Source of the DNA: Corylus avellana
Taxonomy: Eukaryota; Streptophyta; Magnoliopsida; Fagales; Betulaceae
Direction: 5' to 3'
Assembly: GCF_901000735.1 (NCBI RefSeq)
Contig: NC_081544.1
Location: 31,056,095-31,120,094 of the forward strand
DNA: 64,000 nt
Below are positions 57,901 through 64,000 of the stretch, piece after piece. Below the pieces are notes generated by a model, which ran no database searches, was not told where the DNA came from, and saw only the letters and a program-made list of their open reading frames with translations. The stretch's first letter is position 1. Each line of letters starts with the position of its first letter. A program made the position numbers and the translations under genes.

Positions 57901-60900
57901 AATATCATGGACCAGAGCCTTAAAAGAAACAATGTTTTCAATGAAGGCCAACTGCTAATTTCTGCAAGAATAAAAAGAATTGAACCTTTTACAAACATTG
58001 AACAAGTATGTGTGTATATATATTATGATGTATCAGAAACACTTGGTCGCAAATGATGAATTTGGAAGAACAAACAAGTATACAACTTCATTAGGTCAGA
58101 CCTGGGTCTTTGATGCTCTCACAAAGTTGTGATCGAGTCCGTAATATCCTTTGACGAGCACATATTGCAGCAAAGTAAGGAATCTCCACACTCATCTCCA
58201 TTAATGGCTTCACCAGCAAATTTAGTAGCTCGCAATTTAAAGGCTTTTTACCCGCTAAGATGGCAAAATACTGAAGTAGCACACCATAAAACACCTACAC
58301 AGGCGCAGAAACACTGATGAACATCTATGGAAACAGGTTGACAACATGGTTTATATGTAAATACAAATCAAGAGCCATGGCAGACCATATCTTAGTTCTC
58401 ACGAGTAGAAAGTAGATTAACGTAAAGCCAAAGCTATACTAGAAAAATAATGAGCTATTTAGAAGGTAATTACAGATTATAAGCTTATTGCTTCAGAAAT
58501 TATGTGAAAACTATAAACTAATGTAAGTTAATGACTAAACCCAATCAGCTATTTCGAGAGCTCAGAAAGCGAGTTATGTTTTTAAAGTTAACAGCATCTA
58601 GAAAAAGAAAAAAACAAACTGACTCATCTACATGTCAACTTGAGTTGATCGAATCAAGTATGCATGAAAAGTTGTTCTGTTATCAGCTTCCTTATACAAT
58701 TTGAATGCTCAGAAGTCATCTAGTTTCTCATGAATTTTAAAATTTTCTACAAAAAGATGAAAGGCAAAAAGCTTCTTGAAAGGAGCACATATTAATATTT
58801 TGCCATACAAGTCACCTTAAAATATTCAGCTTATAATTATATTATAGCTTTCTTACTTGACTCAACCTTATGAATTGTAAAAGCTGAGTCAGGCATTGTG
58901 AAATTTAACTCATGTCTCCAAGATTCCTTTTATATACTTCTGGTGTACTTAGAGGCACCTTATGCTTTTAATAAGATTGGTTATTACTTATCAAAAAAAA
59001 AAAAAAATTGGGAAACCTAATTGGTGAATATTACAAATAAAGCAGTAAGAATATATTTATATCAGAATAAGAGCATCTAAAAGTTTCATACTTGCATTTT
59101 CTTTCGATTTTCTGCTGCCAGCTTGATTGCATTGCTTGCCCGAATTCGATTGATTATCAACACAATTTCAGTATTAGTGCAATTGTCCAACAATGTAGAT
59201 AACTCTTCAAAACTCGTTGGAGCTTCAATTAAGTAGGGAAGGTCTGCTCGAGTTGAAAGGTTTCTACCATCTGCTTTTATTTTCTTGGCTTCTAAAGCAT
59301 CTTTATCTCTCTTACTAGTTTCAGCAGCAGCATTTTTCTCCACCTTCTTCTGGTCTCTTGGCCCCATCAGTTGCTCATCACTATCATCATCATCATCATC
59401 ATCAAGTTCTTCTTCTTCACCTTCTTCTTTATCATCTTCCAAATCTGTGTCGAGATTATCATCATCACTTTGTTCCCAGTCCTTCAAAGATAGGTTGCTT
59501 TTACCTTCCTCATTATCTTCATCGGATTCTTCTTCATCACCTTGATCTTCAGCAGTTTCTGAATCACCAGAAGAATCACCAGCTTCACTCTCAGAATTGT
59601 TCTCGTCCCTTCTTTCAAGAATCTCATCAACCCAACCCTTTTTGGTCCTGGGCTGCTCTTCAAGCGAGAAGGAATCACCTAGATCATCCCCAGATATGGA
59701 TCTTAGCCCCCGGGTAGACTGTTTCTCAGCAACATCATTCTCTTCATCACTGGAAGAATCAGGAGCAAGCATTCTCTTCTGTCGCTCTTCCTGATATGTG
59801 GTGCATAATACAAATTTGTAAGTATTGAAGTTTATATTACCATATCATACAGTTGAAAACAATGGTGCATTTCCAGATTAGAGCATTCTATTCAACAATA
59901 AAGATGTACAACTCAATGAAACAAGATCCACATTCAGCTTGGTGACAAGTGCGGCAATACATGCATGGTGCATATTCAGCATCTTACTACAAATAACATG
60001 TATCATTATTAAACTATATCAAGTATTACACGGTAGGACACTCAATGTTGGCCAAGTCAAGCTATATTCATGTACCCTAATGAATATATAGTAAACTCAC
60101 TATTAACAATAACAAACCACAAAACCATTGTCAAGATAACAAGAACTCCATCTTTTATTAGCATGCATGCACATGTACCCACACACAAAGAGCACAATTA
60201 TGATTTGAGTGTGTAGCACTCATACCTCCAAACGCTCTAGTCGTTCTCTCTCCTCCTGAGCAATCTCTTCAGGGGTCTTAGTCCTATCTGAGGGGCGAGC
60301 ACGCATTTCCAGTCCCATCTCTTTGACAAGTTTGTCATAAGAGTCAGGTTGATCCTGCAGATACAACAATTTAATGCTCAAAACTGTGCAAGTAGCAAAA
60401 CATTAGCCTCACATCACATATGAAAAAAAAAAAAAATGATAACATGTGAATACATAACACAGACAACCTTCGCACGGATGGTGGTTTATTGTATGCCAAG
60501 CTGGAGATTTGGTGGGGTGGGGGCTCAGGGTTTTTTAACTTTTTTTGGGTGGGGGTGGGGGGTTGGGAAGGCACACAAAAATGAAGTAGTAGCAGCAGCA
60601 GTAGTAGTAGTAGTAGTAGATGTAGGAACTATAGAACGAAAGTTGCCATCTAGAACCTTCATCAGGAGACCATACCTGATTAATAGTTTCTAATTTTTCA
60701 GTTCTAGATGACTCATCCTTCTTCCTTTGCTCATTTGGGATGCTCTTGTTTACAAGAGCCTTCAAAGCATTCATCTTGCCTGGTTCAGTTAACGATAATA
60801 ACGCCTCAGACTGCACTAATGACGTGAAGTTTTTGTCCAATTCTTCCATCAAATGTTCATTTTCGTCCTTCTCTTTTGCTTTTTGGGCCTGGAAGAAGTT

Positions 60901-61101
60901 AGTGGAAAATGTAAATAAGGAAATAATGCAACTTCATTGACAAAGCAGTTTCATTAATATGAAAAAGAATGTTTACCTTAAAAAATTTGCTCTTTGAGAT
61001 AATCTCTGCCATCACTTCTTTCTTGCTTTTGTGTTTCTGCAGTGAAAAAGGTATTGCTTTGAATCAGGTTCAAGCCGTCATCCAAAATCATTCACATACT
61101 T

Positions 61102-61132
<31 letters not shown>

Positions 61133-63915
61133 CTTTGTTAGATAAATATAAAAATATGGAAATTACTTTTACAAAGATATAGATCACTTTCTTACACCAA
61201 ATTAAAAATTATTCAGCAGATGACACAATCCGTTCCAGGAATATGAATCTGGGTCAGAAAACTCTAATCTTCAGGTCAGGAAATATATATAAACCAAATG
61301 ATCAAAAGCTACAATATACGCTGCTAATCGAAGTACTCAACTAACAGTAATGTCCACGAGAATTAACTAGCACAATCAAGACGAATCTTAGTGGAACAAA
61401 CAAAGAAATGAAACCTCCTTTTTTTTTCATAATATATATAAACCAAATGACTACTTATCAAAAAAAATATATAAACCAAATGACCAAAAGCTACAATATA
61501 CACTGCTAATCGAAGTACTCAAGTAACACTAATGTCCACGAGAATTAACTCACACAATCAAGACGAATCTTAGTGGAACAAACAAAGAAATGAAGCCTCC
61601 TTTTTTTTCATTGATGCTAGAACCAGAAAAACAGAGGACTAAGCAAAGGATTAAAAACAATCATTGCTGGCTAAAGCTGCAAAACAGCTCACTGGCATAA
61701 GATGGAGTGAGGGAAAAGCAATTCCCAAAAAGAGGTAATAAACAAGAGCAGTTCAGAGATATAAGACAAAAAGGTCAAACAAAACAGTCCAAAATAAGAA
61801 AGTGTCATTGAGTTGACAATCTACACTGTCATCATATTACAAGTAATAATATAATTGTGAATGTAACAGACCAAAAGTGAGATAGCAGAATAGGTCTCAC
61901 ATTTTCCTCGCCTTCAATCAGACCCCTTTCCAGTTGATTCTCTGTCTTATGAGCATGAAATTGCTTTAGCATCGCTGACTCTTCTGCACAATTAGAGGCA
62001 GTGTTGATGAAATCACCAATCCCGAATAACCAATAATCAGATAGTAAGCAATAGCAACTGTCCAACAGAATCTATCAAAAAAATAAACTACAAACTGCAT
62101 ATTGTAAAATTTTGTAATCCAAGCAAGTTATCAAGGGACAATAACACTAATCAGCAGCAAAACTGTCAGCCAAAGAAGTGGTAAAAAATTGTAATCAAGA
62201 ATGTCCAAAGAGAAGAGTGTCTAACAGGACAGCAACCTATGCAAGGTGCACACAAATGTTAATACCCAAATGTAGTGCCTTGGGGACCCTATATAAATTA
62301 ATGGAATAAAATTAACATAAGACCAAAATTTAGATTATTTAAAAAACATTCTGAAGAGCTTGTTCTTCTATCCGAGAAGGATATAAGTTTGTTTTTAAAT
62401 GTCATATTTTATAATCATTTATCATATCCCAAAGCAGTTTGTAAATGTCAAGATCCAAAGGAGTGGATATTTTCATCCATAGAAAGAGAGAGATGATGAG
62501 CAATCACAGCACCTATGCATCTGAAATCACACCCAAGAGCATGAACTTCAGAAGATAAAATTCAAGTGGAGTTACATTGATATGATACAAGTCAAGAATA
62601 GTGCAAACATATTGTCACGGAGAGAGAGAGAGAGAGAGGAAAAAAGAGCATTAGATAAAGAATGATGTCCATATCAGGTTTTTCTTTTTCTTTTTCTTTT
62701 TCTTTTTTGCTTCTGCATATAAGCAAGAGTCCACTCTACAGGTAAGGCTACAACTAAAAGCCTAGTAGTATTTTCATAGCAGACAGAATAGTGCACCTCT
62801 GCAATTGTCTGCATTTGTTAATAACCAAATACTACAACAGGGGAAAAAAATCTCACAGAAATGGATGAATCAGTTTGCCACTAATGCTGGCATCATCTAC
62901 AGAACAAACTGTTTTAGAAAGCAACGCATTACATAAATTTATATACTCTCAGGGGCCTCACCATCATGGTCATCATCATCAGGCAGCATTTCATCCTCAA
63001 AATCATCCCTTTCGGACAATGCACCAAGGCCATGGATTTCAAAATCTTCTTCTTCTCCATCTGATAAGTTATACTTGCTTTTTTTGTTCACTTTCAACTA
63101 CAAAGGAAACAAGTTAATAAATTTTTACCATAAGAGAATTATGGATAATGATAACAATACACTCCTCTGACTCAAATCAGTTTAGAAAATATTAAGTTAT
63201 CTGATGTCTTGTGCCAAGAAAACTCATGCAAACAAAAGGATATCACATTCAAAGTGATACACATATCGTCATTTATTCCCTTGAAAATTAAAGACTCATA
63301 ATAACTGAGACAAAACAATTATAATGGTATGGTACACTGAACAGCTGAGTCAGTACTAGTTTCTATGGCTTTCTTTTTGTTTTCTAGAAACGTATAGTCG
63401 AGTCCATTCTTTCAGGTTTTTGAAAGAGAAAAAGCTCTAAGATTTAAAACTTACATTCTTCATTTTTTTAGTACTATCCCAACAGTCAAATAGATTATGC
63501 AAAAGAAACTAATGCAACGTTTAACCGAGAAGCTACAGGAAATCATACTGAGCAAAAGATTTGTAATTCTTCATCTGAATAACTTGGCATGAGCTTTAGA
63601 AACTATTGGAAACGTACAAAAAAAAAAAAAAACACGATAAATCACAAAAATTTGTATGGTATGTTATTTGAATGTATTACATTCCTACACTCTCAACCAA
63701 ACAGAATATAAGGCTACCACCAAAACGCGGTAGACAAACAAGTGAACATCCAAGTGTTCAGGCAATCCAAACGAACATACCTGACGCTCACGCTGAGATC
63801 GCATAATGGCCTTATCGAACTCGCCAAGCGCATCGTTTTGCTCTCCAATACGCTTATCCAAGAACACGGAAGCCTTCCCACTTTGCTCATACTCCTTCAG
63901 CAGCGTCTTCTTCCT
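54909..63915 (-). CDS. NOP14: NOP14, U3 snoRNP / SSU-processome protein (N-terminal exon outside window)
   Basis: Thirteen minus-strand exons, in order: 63781-63915, 62962-63097, 61901-61983, 60977-61036, 60676-60888, 60226-60354, 59092-59790, 58102-58294, 57768-57961, 56310-56414, 55999-56138, 55289-55567 and 54909-55173. They join in frame to 876 residues with GT-AG junctions. Family signatures are RKKTLLKEYEQSGK, FLDKRIGEQND, LMEELDKNFTSLV, MRARPSDRTKTPEEIAQ, SGDDLGDSF, VFYGVLLQYFA, FVKGRDYDPDRERAE and RELRKDNSFL. NOP14 is a nucleolar component needed for 18S rRNA processing and 40S subunit maturation. The large exon encodes a very acidic stretch with an Asp run, and the C-terminus is basic (GKGGKRRR). 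The start Met and first exon lie beyond 64000. The introns contain small repeats and one retroposition scar. Confidence 0.95.
56690..57010. other. Possible LTR-like fragment in a NOP14 intron
   Basis: The intron between the exons ending at 57768 and 56414 is 1353 bp. Read on the plus strand it contains an AATAAATGGGC signal, a TATTTAAGAG TATA-like box and a CT-rich tract. This is the usual look of a solo LTR promoter. No boundaries or target-site duplication were found, so this is only a suggestion. Confidence 0.2.
61104..61129. repeat. GA microsatellite
   Basis: About 13 GA units in a NOP14 intron. A second, shorter GA run lies at about 62620-62638, in another intron. Confidence 0.8.
61281..61610. 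repeat. Tandem duplication of about 150 bp in a NOP14 intron
   Basis: Unit 1 (61281-61430) and unit 2 (61467-61610) both read from ATAAACCAAATGA through AATCGAAGTACTCAA and CAAGACGAATCTTAG to CCTCC plus a T-run. They differ at several bases. A short retroposition scar lies at the start of unit 2. Confidence 0.75.
61434..61484. mobile_element. Second ultra-short retroposition scar with 18-bp TSD
   Basis: ATATATAAACCAAATGAC is present at 61434-61451 and 61467-61484. The 15 bases between are TACTTATC plus seven A, the same core as at 51627-51643. The neighbouring tandem unit (61281 onward) shows the sequence without the insertion. Confidence 0.6.
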
Positions 63916-64000
63916 CTGCCTCAACCCAAAAGAAGCAAAAATTCCATCACCAACCAAAAAAATACATATATGCATATATAATTTATCACGCAGAGAATGT

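Noticed and set aside
58970..59010. TACTTATC plus A-run at 58985, possibly a third retroposition scar
   Set aside because: The flanking sequences do not form a convincing target-site duplication.
59285..59794. Plus-strand Ser-rich and His-rich ORFs opposite the acidic NOP14 exon
   Set aside because: They are complements of the Asp/Glu codon-rich exon, not independent genes.
1..64000. tRNA, rRNA, CRISPR or bacterial-type systems
   Set aside because: No cloverleaf-capable tRNA gene, rRNA or spaced direct-repeat array was seen; intron structure and repeats show plant nuclear DNA.

Overview
The window is nuclear DNA of a flowering plant, most likely a woody eudicot. The evidence is AT-rich intergenic DNA, GT-AG introns, plant-specific protein families (DUF1262, cytosolic sulfotransferase, ACR-type ACT-repeat protein) and many small plant-type transposons. 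The species cannot be resolved from sequence alone. Six runs of exactly 100 N are placeholder scaffold gaps, and several sit between near-identical sequence blocks, so part of the duplication may be uncollapsed haplotypes.

Positions 1-25400 form a repeated locus. Two intact two-exon DUF1262 genes (129-1572 and 10096-11546) are each followed by related flanking modules. One of these modules (5464-7859, 12199-14430, 20791-22930, partly 15755-16460) carries a hAT-like element and a conserved G-box segment. One intact single-exon sulfotransferase gene (14457-15455) is followed by two degenerate minus-strand relatives (16672-17458, 18123-18583). A retroposon, a LINE-like tail and a Tourist-like MITE are interspersed.

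Positions 25400-39376 are mostly intergenic, with an inverted-repeat MITE, a tRNA-derived SINE with clear target-site duplications and a retroposon. The main gene is a complete ACR4-like gene with four ACT domains (CDS 30873-33028), preceded by a long leader with an intron. A small unrecognised ORF lies at 35754-36071.

Positions 39377-52026 hold a J-domain protein gene twice at a constant offset of 6066 bases. The first copy stops at a gap before the exon carrying HPD; the second is complete (47746-52026). A compact gene for an 89-residue single-span membrane protein follows (53393-53662). The right end is NOP14 on the minus strand (54909-63915): thirteen coding exons, with the N-terminal exon beyond the window.

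The genes do not form a pathway. NOP14 and ACR4 are housekeeping or regulatory genes; the DUF1262 and sulfotransferase families often expand in tandem. I found no convincing undescribed system. The most distinctive signals are two ultra-short retroposition scars with perfect target-site duplications, a patchy conversion-like identity pattern in the duplicated genes, and a triplet of SUMO-interaction-like motifs in the J-domain protein.
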